Made by a program: the position numbers and the translations under genes. From Clostridiales bacterium UBA1738 (GTDB taxonomy: Bacteria; Bacillota; Clostridia; UBA1381): 64,000 nt of DNA. Positions 8,044 to 16,857 of this stretch are shown piece by piece. Below the pieces are notes generated by a model. It worked only from the letters and a program-made list of their open reading frames with translations, ran no database searches and had not been told where the DNA came from. Each line of letters opens with the position of its first letter. The stretch's first letter is position 1. The stretch lies in contig DCIA01000013.1 in assembly GCA_002315735.1 (NCBI GenBank), forward strand, positions 1 through 64,000, read 5' to 3'.

Positions 8044-9309
8044 TTATGCACAAAACATCTTGCGATTCTTAAATTTAAAGTTAACAAGTTGTTTTAAAAG
8101 GAACTTTGTAATAACAATAGCAGTGAACATACTTACAAGTACGCCAAGACCAAGTGTAACTGCAAAACCTCTGATTGTGCCAATACCTGAAAGGTAAAGA
8201 ACAACGCATGAAATAATTGTTGTAATGTTTGAATCCAAAATAGCCGAGAAAGCCTTATCAAATCCTGAATCAACGCTTGCCTTAATTGACTTACCATTGT
8301 TTAATTCTTCCTTCATTCTTTCGAAGATAATTACATTAGCATCAACCGCCATACCAAGTGATGTGATGATACCTGCAATACCCGAAAGGCTTAGGTTAAC
8401 TCTTAATAGTCCTAAGATTAATGAGATAAGTCCAACATAGATAGCCATAGCAATTGAAGCAAGTAAGCCTGACATTCTGTAAATTATAATCATAAATAGC
8501 ATAATTAGAATTATACCGATACCGGCAGCCATCATAGATGTTGGAAGTGCGTCTGCACCAAGTTCAGCACCGATTGTTTCTTTTGAAATTGTTGTAAGTT
8601 CAAAAGGAAGTTGACCTGACTTGATTTGGTTTGCAAGTTCTTGTGCTGTTTCAGGTGTGAAGTTACCTTCAATGATACATGTTTCTGAATTAATTTCTTT
8701 GCTTACCGATGGGCTTGAAATAATTGCATCATCCATTACGATTGAGATGAAGTTTTTGCTTTCAGAAGCCTTTGCAGCAGCGTTTCTTGTAGCTTCTGCA
8801 AACTTTGAAACAGCCTCAGGTGTCAAAGTAAGTTCAACATAGGCTTGTGATGCACCTGTGTTTGAAGTTTGTCCATATTGATACTTAGCATCTTTAATGT
8901 CTGTTGCACCGTCTAATACAACATTGCCGTCAGCATCTGTAAATGTAAGTTTTGCTGTTGAACCTAATAGGTTTGCAGCTTCATCTGTGTTTGTTACAGA
9001 AGGAATTTCAACAGTGATTTGACCGTTGTTTCTTGAAATTCTTGCTTCTGTGTAACCTGCGTTATTAAGACGCGCATTGAAAATTGCTTCTACGATATCC
9101 ATTTCGGCTTCTGTTGGGTTTGCTTTATTTGCTTCAAAAGTAATAACAGAACCTCCTGCCAAATCGATACCCTTTTTGATACCTCTTTCTTCGTCAAATA
9201 CGCCACCATACTTAAAGCCTGACACGTCAAAACCAACGAATGCCACACAGTTTAGTACAACTGCAATAATGACCATTAAGATAAGAAGTAAAACACTCTT
9301 CTTTTTCAT
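8044..9309 (-). CDS. secD: Protein translocase subunit SecD
   Basis: This 421-residue RND-family membrane protein is the partner of SecF. The first transmembrane segment (5-27) is followed by the GIDLAGGSVITF motif, a periplasm-facing P1-like domain, and five more transmembrane segments in the C-terminal 170 residues, with GMAVDANVIIFERMKEEL as the conserved SecD signature. The length is short compared with Gram-negative SecD (about 600) but usual for Clostridia. A good sigma-A promoter lies upstream. The last residues MFCA end 20 bases before the secF start. Confidence 0.95.
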   Translation of the reverse strand: MKKKSVLLLILMVIIAVVLNCVAFVGFDVSGFKYGGVFDEERGIKKGIDLAGGSVITFEANKANPTEAEMDIVEAIFNARLNNAGYTEARISRNNGQITVEIPSVTNTDEAANLLGSTAKLTFTDADGNVVLDGATDIKDAKYQYGQTSNTGASQAYVELTLTPEAVSKFAEATRNAAAKASESKNFISIVMDDAIISSPSVSKEINSETCIIEGNFTPETAQELANQIKSGQLPFELTTISKETIGAELGADALPTSMMAAGIGIILIMLFMIIIYRMSGLLASIAMAIYVGLISLILGLLRVNLSLSGIAGIITSLGMAVDANVIIFERMKEELNNGKSIKASVDSGFDKAFSAILDSNITTIISCVVLYLSGIGTIRGFAVTLGLGVLVSMFTAIVITKFLLKQLVNFKFKNRKMFCA

Positions 9310-9349
9310 AGTTTTTCATCCTTTCATATTGAAAATAAAATACTGAAAT

Positions 9350-9378
9350 ATTATAACTCTTTTTACAAAAATAGTCAA
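9350..9378 (-). promoter_or_regulatory. Promoter of secD-secF
   Basis: Minus strand: TTGACT (9378-9373), 17-base spacer, TATAAT (9355-9350). Confidence 0.85.
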
Positions 9379-9479
9379 TAGTTTTTGTTTTTTTTAGGCA
9401 CTATTTTTAGTTTTTCCCAAAATCTATTGCGAAATTACAGAAAATATTATAAAATATTTTCATAAGAAAGAAGGTTATT

Positions 9480-10613
9480 ATGGACAAATTTGAAATTATT
9501 ATTCCTTGCCTATTTGGTTTTGAGGCTATTGTTGCAAAGGAACTAAAATGGCTCGGCTATGAAACTACACATATTGAAGACGGAAAAGTCACATTTTTAG
9601 GCGATTATGAGGCAATTACAAGAGCTAACATTTGGATTCGCTCGGGCGAAAGGGTTCTAATTAAAATAGGTGAATTTACTGCCTTAACTTTTGACGAGCT
9701 TTTTGAAAAGACAAAGGCTCTTGATTGGAGTTTATGGCTAAACCCGGATTCTGCCTTTCCTGTAAAAGGCTTTTGTTTAAAGTCAACTCTTGCAAGTATG
9801 AGAGATTGTCAAGCAATTATAAAAAAGGCAGTTGCGACATCTTTAACAAACAAGTATGGAATTTCTTGGTTTGAAGAAACAGGTTCTACATATCAAATAC
9901 AGTTTTCCGTTATGAAAGACCGAGTAACTTTAATGATTGATACATCAGGCGACGGTCTTCACAAAAGAGGATACAGAAGAATTTCAAACGCCGCACCGCT
10001 TAAAGAAACAATCGCAGCATCAATGGTTATGCTAAGTTTTTGGAAATTTGAATATCCCCTACTTGACCCGTTCTGTGGCAGTGGAACTATACCGATAGAA
10101 GCTGCAATGTTTAAAAGAAATATTGCCCCGGGGATTTCAAGGCATTTTCTAAGCGAAAACTTCTCTCAAATCCCGAACAGTTTATGGGCAAAAGCACGAG
10201 AAGAAGCAGAAGATAAGATAAGAAATACGCCTCTTGAAATCTTAGCATCTGACATAGATAAAGATGTACTGGAAGTTGCACACGAAAATGCTAAAATTGC
10301 AAAAGTTTCAGACTGCATCACATTTTCTCATCAAGACGCAACTAAGATTACCTCAAACAAGGAATACGGCAGCATAATCTGTAACCCACCATACGGAGAG
10401 AGATTAAGTGATGCAGAGTCTTGCTATGAGTTATACAAAAACATCGGCAAATCCTTTGCTTCTCTTCCCGATTGGTCATATTACATTTTGGCATCAGACG
10501 AAAATTTTGAAGAGCATTTTGGAAAGAAAGCTGATAAGAGAAGAAAGATATATAACGGAATGATTAAATGTAATATTTTCCAATATTACGGAAAACGCCC
10601 ACCCAAAAAATAA
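9480..10613 (+). CDS. THUMP-domain class I SAM-dependent RNA methyltransferase (RlmL/YpsC type)
   Basis: This 377-residue protein has an N-terminal THUMP-like RNA-binding part (about 1-160) and a C-terminal Rossmann methyltransferase. The SAM-binding motif I is DPFCGSGTIPIEAAM, and the catalytic motif IV is NPPYGERL, the N-P-P-Y form used for exocyclic-amine methylation of guanine. The size and layout match the Firmicute YpsC group, related to the N-terminal module of E. coli RlmL (23S rRNA m2G2445). The exact target nucleotide is inferred from family only. It is transcribed alone and diverges from secD; a weak promoter (TTGCGA, 17 bases, TAAAAT) lies at 9427-9455. Confidence 0.88.
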   Translation: MDKFEIIIPCLFGFEAIVAKELKWLGYETTHIEDGKVTFLGDYEAITRANIWIRSGERVLIKIGEFTALTFDELFEKTKALDWSLWLNPDSAFPVKGFCLKSTLASMRDCQAIIKKAVATSLTNKYGISWFEETGSTYQIQFSVMKDRVTLMIDTSGDGLHKRGYRRISNAAPLKETIAASMVMLSFWKFEYPLLDPFCGSGTIPIEAAMFKRNIAPGISRHFLSENFSQIPNSLWAKAREEAEDKIRNTPLEILASDIDKDVLEVAHENAKIAKVSDCITFSHQDATKITSNKEYGSIICNPPYGERLSDAESCYELYKNIGKSFASLPDWSYYILASDENFEEHFGKKADKRRKIYNGMIKCNIFQYYGKRPPKK

Positions 10614-10620
10614 GCATAAA

Positions 10621-10652
10621 AAAATCTCTTGCAATTAGCAAGAGATTTTTTT
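10621..10652. terminator. Bidirectional terminator
   Basis: Stem aaaatctcttgc / gcaagagatttt, loop AATTA, with A and T runs on the two sides. It serves the methyltransferase gene and the convergent transporter gene. Confidence 0.88.
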
Positions 10653-10655
10653 GTC

Positions 10656-12047
10656 TTATAGATTATTAAAAACTCCGAAAGAAGAAACCAGGATAAGTGC
10701 AAGTAATATAGGAGCAACCCATTTTACCATTACTTTGTAAATGCCTTCTCTTCCAAACTTTTCACCATTTAATTTGACTTCATCAGTAACATACTTTGGA
10801 CCAACAACCCAACCGATAAGGACACATGTTAGAAGTGCAACAATCGGCATTAATAGGTTATTTGTGAAGTAGTCAAGAATATCAAGAATTTGACCAACAG
10901 AACCATTTGGAAGTTTATAATCAAAATACCAAATGTTATAACCAAGGCATACAGCAAGTCCAATTAATAATGCAATAACAACAGAAATCACACTTGCAAC
11001 TTTTCTTTCAATCTTAAAGTTATCCATAATTACAGAAACATTCGCTTCCATAAGTGAAATTGAAGATGTTAATGCTGCAAATAATACAAGAACGAAAAAC
11101 AATGCACCAACGACATTACCAATTACACCCATCTTAACAAATATTTGAGGTAACGAGATGAACAATAGCCCCGGGCCTGCACTTTCAAGACCTTCTGCTC
11201 CTTGGAATGTAAATACAGTAGGGATAATGATAAGACCTGCTAAAATTGCGATTGCTGTATCAAAAATTTCAATTTGGTTAACCGATGAAACAAGGTCTGT
11301 ATCTCTCTTTGAATACGAACCGTAAGTAATCATAATACCCATAGCCAAACTCATTGAATAGAACATTTGTGTCATAGCATCAAGAACTATACGGCAAATT
11401 TTTCCGAAAGTCATTCCGTCAAAATTTGGAATTAAATAAATTTTAAGACCGTCCATTGCTGTTCTTCCGCTTGCATCATCTTTTAATGTAAGTGAGAATA
11501 TCGCAATTGCAACAATAATTACACATAATGCCGGCATCAAAACTTTTGAAAGTTTTTCAATACCCTTTTCAACACCGCAGAATACGATAATCGCACTAAT
11601 ACCCATAAATACTAAGAACCAAATAATTGGTGATTGAAATGATGTTATAAATCCTGTGAAATATCCGTCTGCAACAGCTTCTGTTCCTTTTCCTATTATA
11701 TATGTTGCCATATATTTTGTTACCCAACCACCGATTACGCAGTAATATGGGAAGATAAGAATAGGAATGATTGAAGCGATTGGGCCTAAAAATCCAAACT
11801 TCTTATTAACATCACCATATGATTTAATACAACTATGACGAGTTCTTCTTCCGATTGCAATTTCAGTTGTCATAAGAGTAAAACCAAATGTAAGTGCTAA
11901 AATAATATAGACGAGTAAGAATAATCCTCCGCCATCCTTTGCAGCAAGATATGGGAATCTCCATAAGTTGCCAAGTCCTACAGCAGAACCCGCAGCAGCC
12001 AAGACAAACCCTATCTTTCCTGTGAAACTACTTCTTTGTTTTTCCAT
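10656..12047 (-). CDS. Sodium-dependent amino-acid/neurotransmitter-type transporter (NSS/SNF family)
   Basis: This 463-residue membrane protein of the LeuT fold has 11-12 predicted transmembrane segments. The unwound TM1 signature GSAVGLGNLWRFPYLA (Na+ and substrate site) and GGGLFLLVY are typical. Family members import amino acids such as tryptophan, tyrosine or leucine with Na+; the specific substrate cannot be called. It is monocistronic with its own promoter and terminator. Confidence 0.93.
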   Translation of the reverse strand: MEKQRSSFTGKIGFVLAAAGSAVGLGNLWRFPYLAAKDGGGLFLLVYIILALTFGFTLMTTEIAIGRRTRHSCIKSYGDVNKKFGFLGPIASIIPILIFPYYCVIGGWVTKYMATYIIGKGTEAVADGYFTGFITSFQSPIIWFLVFMGISAIIVFCGVEKGIEKLSKVLMPALCVIIVAIAIFSLTLKDDASGRTAMDGLKIYLIPNFDGMTFGKICRIVLDAMTQMFYSMSLAMGIMITYGSYSKRDTDLVSSVNQIEIFDTAIAILAGLIIIPTVFTFQGAEGLESAGPGLLFISLPQIFVKMGVIGNVVGALFFVLVLFAALTSSISLMEANVSVIMDNFKIERKVASVISVVIALLIGLAVCLGYNIWYFDYKLPNGSVGQILDILDYFTNNLLMPIVALLTCVLIGWVVGPKYVTDEVKLNGEKFGREGIYKVMVKWVAPILLALILVSSFGVFNNL

Positions 12048-12085
12048 TGTAAATAAAAACCCCCTAATAAAAAAATAATACGCAT

Positions 12086-12114
12086 ATTATCTCACATTTT
12101 TAAAGTTATTGCAA
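12086..12114 (-). promoter_or_regulatory. Promoter of the NSS transporter gene
   Basis: Minus strand: TTGCAA (12114-12109), 17-base spacer, GATAAT (12091-12086). Confidence 0.7.
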
Positions 12115-12152
12115 GTATTTTCGTGCATTTTAATATATTTGACATATTTTTT

Positions 12153-12187
12153 CAAAAAAAAAGAGAAATTTATTAAAATTTCTCTTT
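12153..12187 (-). terminator. Terminator after the XRE/desulfoferrodoxin gene
   Basis: Stem aaagagaaatt / aatttctcttt (12160-12187), followed on the minus strand by an eight-T run. Confidence 0.82.
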
Positions 12188-12194
12188 TAAAAAA

Positions 12195-12776
12195 TCAACT
12201 ATTACAAAATAATCCATGCTTATTGCAACAATAATAAATCTTTCCACCATGAATTTTAGGAAATCTAACTGCTGCCTCCTGCTCCGGATAAAGTCTTACT
12301 GTCAAGACCTTATCATATGTCACATACGAAACAAACTCGATAAAATGTTCCTTTGTCATCTCGTGATTTATTGTGATGTAATAATCATTTTCAATTTCTT
12401 CAACTTTAATTTTATGCCTTTCATCAGACTTATTAAGTTCCAAAGCCTTTAACTCTTTTCCGCAACAAGTAACCCCAAAATTTCCTGTTCCTTGCACGAT
12501 AGAACCACAATTATTGCACACATAGTATTTTGTTCTTTTCATATTTCCTGAATCCTCCGTATTAGTTTTTAGTTCCCCCGACAAAATGGTATCAGAACTT
12601 ACTCCTAATATTTCAGCAATAGATGAAATGGTAGACACATCAGGAAAGCCATGACCTGTCTCCCACTTTGATACGGTTTTAGGCAACACTCCAATCTTAT
12701 CTGCAATTTCTTTTTGCGTCATATTTTTACTTTTTCTTAAACTTTTCAAAAGTTCACCTGTTTTATTTAGGTTCAT
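12195..12776 (-). CDS. XRE-type HTH protein fused to a complete desulfoferrodoxin (superoxide-reductase-like) module
   Basis: This 193-residue protein has three parts. Residues 5-65 are a Cro/CI-type HTH (MTQKEIADKIGV, TVSKWETG). Residues about 82-112 are a desulforedoxin-like Cys4 site with C87, C90, C104 and C105. Residues about 118-191 are a neelaredoxin-like domain with all five ligands expected for a superoxide-reductase iron centre: H121, H138, H144, C184 and H187 (CNKHGLF). Superoxide reductase reduces superoxide to peroxide in anaerobes. Joined to an HTH, the module may act as a superoxide or redox sensor, or as an autoregulated scavenger (inference). It has its own promoter and terminator. 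What it regulates is not visible. Confidence 0.85.
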   Translation of the reverse strand: MNLNKTGELLKSLRKSKNMTQKEIADKIGVLPKTVSKWETGHGFPDVSTISSIAEILGVSSDTILSGELKTNTEDSGNMKRTKYYVCNNCGSIVQGTGNFGVTCCGKELKALELNKSDERHKIKVEEIENDYYITINHEMTKEHFIEFVSYVTYDKVLTVRLYPEQEAAVRFPKIHGGKIYYCCNKHGLFCNS

Positions 12777-12795
12777 AATACCACCTCACGGAAAT

Positions 12796-12824
12796 ATTAT
12801 ATTAAAAAAACCAATATTTTTCAA
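12796..12824 (-). promoter_or_regulatory. Promoter of the XRE/desulfoferrodoxin gene
   Basis: Minus strand: TTGAAA (12824-12819), 17-base spacer, TATAAT (12801-12796). Confidence 0.78.
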
Positions 12825-12846
12825 TCCACTAACCGTTCACAAAAAA

Positions 12847-13029
12847 CTATTCCTCAGGCACAATGATAGCCGCTAAGATGTACGCTAAAACACCCGTTCC
12901 AAAAGCACATATAAGCAGTGCCCACGCAAGTCTGATTAGCGTTGAATCGCAATCAAAATATTCTGCAATCCCTCCACATACCCCTGTAATTTTTCTGTCT
13001 TTTCTGCTCCTATAAAGTTTTTTACTCAT
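12847..13029 (-). CDS. PspC-domain small membrane protein
   Basis: This 60-residue protein is essentially one PspC domain. A basic N-terminus (KKLYRSRKDRKITGVCGGIAEYF up to the signature VCGGIAEYF) is followed by one transmembrane segment (about 33-57) with the usual end IIVPEE. PspC proteins associate with envelope-stress responses; the stand-alone short form is common in Firmicutes and its role is not settled. It precedes the XRE/desulfoferrodoxin gene on the same strand, but the latter has its own promoter. Confidence 0.9.
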   Translation of the reverse strand: MSKKLYRSRKDRKITGVCGGIAEYFDCDSTLIRLAWALLICAFGTGVLAYILAAIIVPEE

Positions 13030-13047
13030 TTTTTCTTCCTCCTAAAT

Positions 13048-13476
13048 TTATTTTAAATTAATAAATGTAAGTCCCAAAAGGCAAATAATTACCCCAACAA
13101 TTTTATTCCATGAAAGTGGTTCTTTATATAATATAAGTCCTGCAAAAATCAGTGCAACTGCCAAAAATGCACTTTGTACGATTGATGCTGTGCTAACTTG
13201 CCAGCCTGCCTTATATGCATACAAAAATCCAACTTCAAGACCTACAATAGAAATACCAAGTGCAAAAGGAGTCCAATTAGTTTTAGCATACTCCTTTATT
13301 AAGTTTGCGTCCTTGTTTAACACAAAATACATTATCCCCGAAAATACTGCCGCAACTACATATGTAATTGTGAGCGACGCAAAAGGGTTCATATTCTCGG
13401 GTGATGATTTTGCTGTAATTTGGTATAAAATATTTGAAAACACAACAAGTGCAATCGGCCAAATGTACGAAAACAT
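13048..13476 (-). CDS. Half-size EamA/DMT-superfamily membrane protein
   Basis: The 142 residues contain about five hydrophobic helices and one EamA-like unit with the conserved ending LYKEPLSWNKIVGVIICLLGLTFI. Full EamA transporters carry two such units in about 300 residues, so this is the single-unit form, which would have to dimerise. The substrate is unknown. It lies 14 bases after the DUF4037 gene and 18 bases before the PspC gene, so it may be part of one transcript. Confidence 0.78.
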   Translation of the reverse strand: MFSYIWPIALVVFSNILYQITAKSSPENMNPFASLTITYVVAAVFSGIMYFVLNKDANLIKEYAKTNWTPFALGISIVGLEVGFLYAYKAGWQVSTASIVQSAFLAVALIFAGLILYKEPLSWNKIVGVIICLLGLTFINLK

Positions 13477-13490
13477 ATCTCTTTCTCCTT

Positions 13491-14432
13491 TTATACTCCG
13501 ACAAAGATGTTAAGATTACGGATATAACTATCCTCCACCATATCATTTACTGAATGAGCGTGTTTTTCCAAATCCATGCAAATTGCCTTTGTAATTTCTT
13601 CATTTTGTAGTTCTTCTATTATCATTCTTATGACATCGTCTATTATCTCTAATTTTACCATACTGTTTTTTTCTTCATTATCGGAAGATATTAAATATTC
13701 CAACGAGTCATAAAGATTTGATAGTTTTTCTAAATTAGAGAGGGCTTTAAAACTCCATTTATAATACGGCATATAATGTCTGTTTATAAGAAATATTACG
13801 TGTAATGCTGCATTTACAAATTCAAAGATAGAAAGTTGAGCAGCTGCAGTATCTCCTCTTTTTATAAGTCTTTCATAATTATACTGACCTGATTGATTCA
13901 TTTTAAGAAGATATCCTGCAAGTTTTTTTAATCTAATATCCTCGGGATAGTATAGTAAATTATCACGAATTTTTGAAAACTCACCCAAATTATCTAAAAA
14001 AACTTCTCCGTTTACCGCCTCTAAAAGTTCAAATTCAGGAATTGTAAGCCATTCTCTTATAGTAAGTTCCCCATCTTTATTTCCACACTTAGACAGATAA
14101 AATTCACTTGTTTTTATTACTCCGTGACGATTTCCGCCAACAGGGCCTATAAGTGATTTTTTATATCCCATAAACTCCTTTGGAAGTTTCGCATATGCTC
14201 TTTCCAACTTAAATTCTGTTTTACTGTCTATTCTTTCATTTTCAGGTATAAAAATGCAAAATGCAGGCTCAAAATCATGGTCTTTTGAGAATTCGTCATC
14301 ATATCCGAAACATTCCGAGCCACTTCCGACAAGACCTACGGCAAGCAAGTCTTCAATATCCGAAAATTCTTCGTGTATCATATCTTTTCCGTATTCTTCA
14401 TAATATGCACGTGATAATTCCAGTCCGGTCAT
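13491..14432 (-). CDS. DUF4037 protein (nucleotidyltransferase-like fold)
   Basis: This 313-residue protein has an N-terminal nucleotidyltransferase-like motif GLVGSGSECFGYDDEFSKDHDF, where the GSGSE stretch and the later D-x-D (about residues 51-53) fit the pol-beta-type active site. The C-terminal DUF4037 region is helical. The activity has not been established for the family, to my knowledge. The start ATG overlaps the stop of the upstream TPR gene (ATGA), which implies coupled translation and a shared function. Confidence 0.8.
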   Translation of the reverse strand: MTGLELSRAYYEEYGKDMIHEEFSDIEDLLAVGLVGSGSECFGYDDEFSKDHDFEPAFCIFIPENERIDSKTEFKLERAYAKLPKEFMGYKKSLIGPVGGNRHGVIKTSEFYLSKCGNKDGELTIREWLTIPEFELLEAVNGEVFLDNLGEFSKIRDNLLYYPEDIRLKKLAGYLLKMNQSGQYNYERLIKRGDTAAAQLSIFEFVNAALHVIFLINRHYMPYYKWSFKALSNLEKLSNLYDSLEYLISSDNEEKNSMVKLEIIDDVIRMIIEELQNEEITKAICMDLEKHAHSVNDMVEDSYIRNLNIFVGV

Positions 14433-15187
14433 ACCTTTTCACCACCTCTAATTTTATTTGCAATATCATTGAGTTCATTTGCAAATGCAAAATATCCATA
14501 ATAGTCAAATGATGATGCACATTTTTCAGCAACAAAAGCATAATAGCCATTTCTTGGTATTGTTTCTGTTTTCAAAAGTTTTTCGGCTTTTTTAAGGCAC
14601 TCATCAATCTTTTCATCGGCTTCTTGTAATCCATCTCGTTTTTCCATAAGTTCTGCAATATTTAAATAGGTTATTGCCTGTTCTAATTCTCCGTTTTTGG
14701 AATATCCCATTATTATAAGCGCTTTATTATAAAGATTTTCGGCATCAATATACTTTTCGACATCAACTAAGGCAAGTGCCATATTATTGTATAGTCCGCC
14801 AAGCCTACTATCCTTTTCGTCCAGTTCTTTCTCATAGATTATCTTTGCCTTTTCGTAGAGCAAAAGTGCCTCATCTATCTTTCCAAAACATTTGTATGCC
14901 GTTGCAATGTTCAAAAAAGCCGTTGCTCCCGATACCTCATTTTTGATATCCATTTTATCCACAACTAAAAGAAGTTTATCACTTGCCCAAAATGCCTTTT
15001 CCTCTTCCCCGCATTTTCTAAAAAGACCTATCATTTCATTTAGAATAGTAAATTCACTTCGCTCATCTTTTTCTATCTCGGCTTCCGAAAGCCAATATTT
15101 TAAATGCCTTTCTGCCCCTAAATAATCATTTAATCCTAAATATTCATCAAGTTTGTCTAAAACTCTATCAATAGAAATTCTCGCCAT
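14429..15187 (-). CDS. Tetratricopeptide-repeat protein paired with DUF4037
   Basis: This 252-residue soluble protein is built almost wholly of TPR-type helix pairs; clear units are around ATAYKCFGKIDEALLLYEKA and LYNNMALALVDVEKYIDAENL. TPRs are protein-binding scaffolds. It overlaps the DUF4037 gene by four bases. The pair TPR plus DUF4037 suggests a nucleotidyltransferase with a dedicated partner (inference). No signal peptide is seen. Confidence 0.82.
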   Translation of the reverse strand: MARISIDRVLDKLDEYLGLNDYLGAERHLKYWLSEAEIEKDERSEFTILNEMIGLFRKCGEEEKAFWASDKLLLVVDKMDIKNEVSGATAFLNIATAYKCFGKIDEALLLYEKAKIIYEKELDEKDSRLGGLYNNMALALVDVEKYIDAENLYNKALIIMGYSKNGELEQAITYLNIAELMEKRDGLQEADEKIDECLKKAEKLLKTETIPRNGYYAFVAEKCASSFDYYGYFAFANELNDIANKIRGGEKV

Positions 15188-15202
15188 AAAATTACCTACT
15201 AT

Positions 15203-16756
15203 TTATATTATTTTTGTAGTCCAGCTTTCAAGATTCCAAACTTCATCTGCCACATCGTTATAAAATTCAGGTTCGTGGCTTACAAGTAATACCGTTCCCC
15301 TAAACTTTTTGATTGCATTTTTAAGTTCTTCCTTTGCATCAACATCAAGGTGATTGGTCGGCTCGTCCAAAACCAATAGATTTATTGGTTTATGCATAAG
15401 TTTACAAAGTCTGACCTTTGCATTTTCCCCGCCCGACAAAACCTTCATTTGTGATGTAATATGCTCATTTGTAAGTCCGCATTTTGCAAGTGCTGCTCTT
15501 GCTTCTGCATTGGACATTGCAGGAAACTCGTTCCAAAGTTCTTCGAGTGCCGTGTTTGAAGATGCTATTTCTTCTTGTGCAAAATAGCCTATACTTATAA
15601 ATTGGTCATGCTCAACCGTTCCTTCAAACGGCGGAAGTATAGAAAGCAGTGTTTTCAACAGTGTTGATTTTCCAAGACCATTTACACCTTTTATTGCTAT
15701 TTTTTTATTTCTTTCAATTTCTATATTAACCTTTTTGGTAAGTGGAGAATCATAGCCTATCACAAGGTTATCTGCCTTAATAACAACCTTTCCGGGTGCT
15801 CTATCTTCCTTAAAGTCAAATTCAGGCTTAATTTTTTTTGGTGCAAGAGAAATTCTGTCCATCTTGTCAAGTTGCTTTTGTCTTGACCTTGCAAGAGATG
15901 CCGTTGCTGCTCTTGCCTTATTTCTGGCAACAAAATCTTCAAGTGCCGCAATTTCCTTTTGTTGCTTTTTATATGCCGCTTCTGTTTGTTTTTGTTTTAG
16001 TTCGTGGCTTTGCAAAAAGAAATTATAATCTCCGCTATATCTTGTAAGCACTGCATTTTCCAAATGATACACAACATTTATTACACTATTTAAAAACGGA
16101 ATATCGTGCGACACCAAAATAAATGCATTATCATAATTTTGCAAAAATTCAGTCAGCCATTTTATATGGTTTTCGTCAAGAAAGTTGGTAGGCTCGTCCA
16201 AAATCAAAATCATCGGATTTTCAAGTAATACCTTTGCTAAAAGTACCTTCGCTCTTTGACCACCCGAGAGTTCTGATACATCTCTGTCAAGACCGATTTC
16301 GTTAAGTCCCAAGCCGTTGGCACACTCTGCTATTTTGCTGTTTATCATATAATAGCCGGAAGAATCAAGCATTTCTTGAATTTCTCCCACTTCTTCCATC
16401 ATCTTTTCGATTTCTTCACTTGTAGAATCTGCCATCTGCTCATATAACGACATCATTTCCTTTTCCAAATCTGTAAGATACGAAAAGGCACTTTTTAAAT
16501 ACTCAAATATCGTTTTTCCCTTTGTCAGAGTTGAGTATTGGTCTAAATACCCTGTTGTTATATGTTTGCACCATTCAACCTTGCCGCTATCAGCCATAAG
16601 TTTTCCTGTTATAATATTCAAAAAGGTGGATTTTCCTTCTCCGTTTGCACCGATAAGCCCTATATGTTCACCTTTTAACAATCTAAAATTTGCATCTTCC
16701 AAAATCTGTCTGCCACCAAATCCGTGTGTGACGTGTTCTACATTTAATATACTCAT
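15203..16756 (-). CDS. ABC-F family ATPase (ribosome-associated, duplicated ABC)
   Basis: This protein of 517 residues has two ABC domains and no membrane segments. Walker A motifs are GANGEGKST (36-44) and GVNGLGKST (second half); signatures are LSGGQRAKVLL and LSGGENAKVRLC; Walker B motifs are LILDEPTNFLD and LVLDEPTNHLD. A charged inter-domain linker (ARSRQKQLDKM) fits the ABC-F group that acts on the ribosomal E site, with YkpA/YbiT-like size. The start at 16756 (MSILNVEHV) is chosen because GGAGA lies 7 bases before it; an upstream in-frame ATG lacks a ribosome site. A role in antibiotic resistance cannot be inferred. Confidence 0.92.
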   Translation of the reverse strand: MSILNVEHVTHGFGGRQILEDANFRLLKGEHIGLIGANGEGKSTFLNIITGKLMADSGKVEWCKHITTGYLDQYSTLTKGKTIFEYLKSAFSYLTDLEKEMMSLYEQMADSTSEEIEKMMEEVGEIQEMLDSSGYYMINSKIAECANGLGLNEIGLDRDVSELSGGQRAKVLLAKVLLENPMILILDEPTNFLDENHIKWLTEFLQNYDNAFILVSHDIPFLNSVINVVYHLENAVLTRYSGDYNFFLQSHELKQKQTEAAYKKQQKEIAALEDFVARNKARAATASLARSRQKQLDKMDRISLAPKKIKPEFDFKEDRAPGKVVIKADNLVIGYDSPLTKKVNIEIERNKKIAIKGVNGLGKSTLLKTLLSILPPFEGTVEHDQFISIGYFAQEEIASSNTALEELWNEFPAMSNAEARAALAKCGLTNEHITSQMKVLSGGENAKVRLCKLMHKPINLLVLDEPTNHLDVDAKEELKNAIKKFRGTVLLVSHEPEFYNDVADEVWNLESWTTKII

Positions 16757-16786
16757 TAACATTCTCCATATCTTTTTAATCACTTT

Positions 16787-16795
16787 ATTATATCA
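16787..16795 (-). promoter_or_regulatory. Extended -10 promoter of the ABC-F gene
   Basis: Minus strand TGATATAAT (hexamer 16792-16787). No clear -35, but the TG extension is present. Confidence 0.6.
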
Positions 16796-16810
16796 TAGAT
16801 TTTCAAAGAA

Positions 16811-16842
16811 AAAAAGACAAATATTAGAATATTTGTCTTTTT
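16811..16842. terminator. Terminator after the B12-uptake operon
   Basis: Stem aaaaagacaaatatt / aatatttgtcttttt, with T runs on either strand. It lies 16 bases downstream of the ECF S-component stop. Confidence 0.85.
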
Positions 16843-16857
16843 TTCTTATTTTATGCT

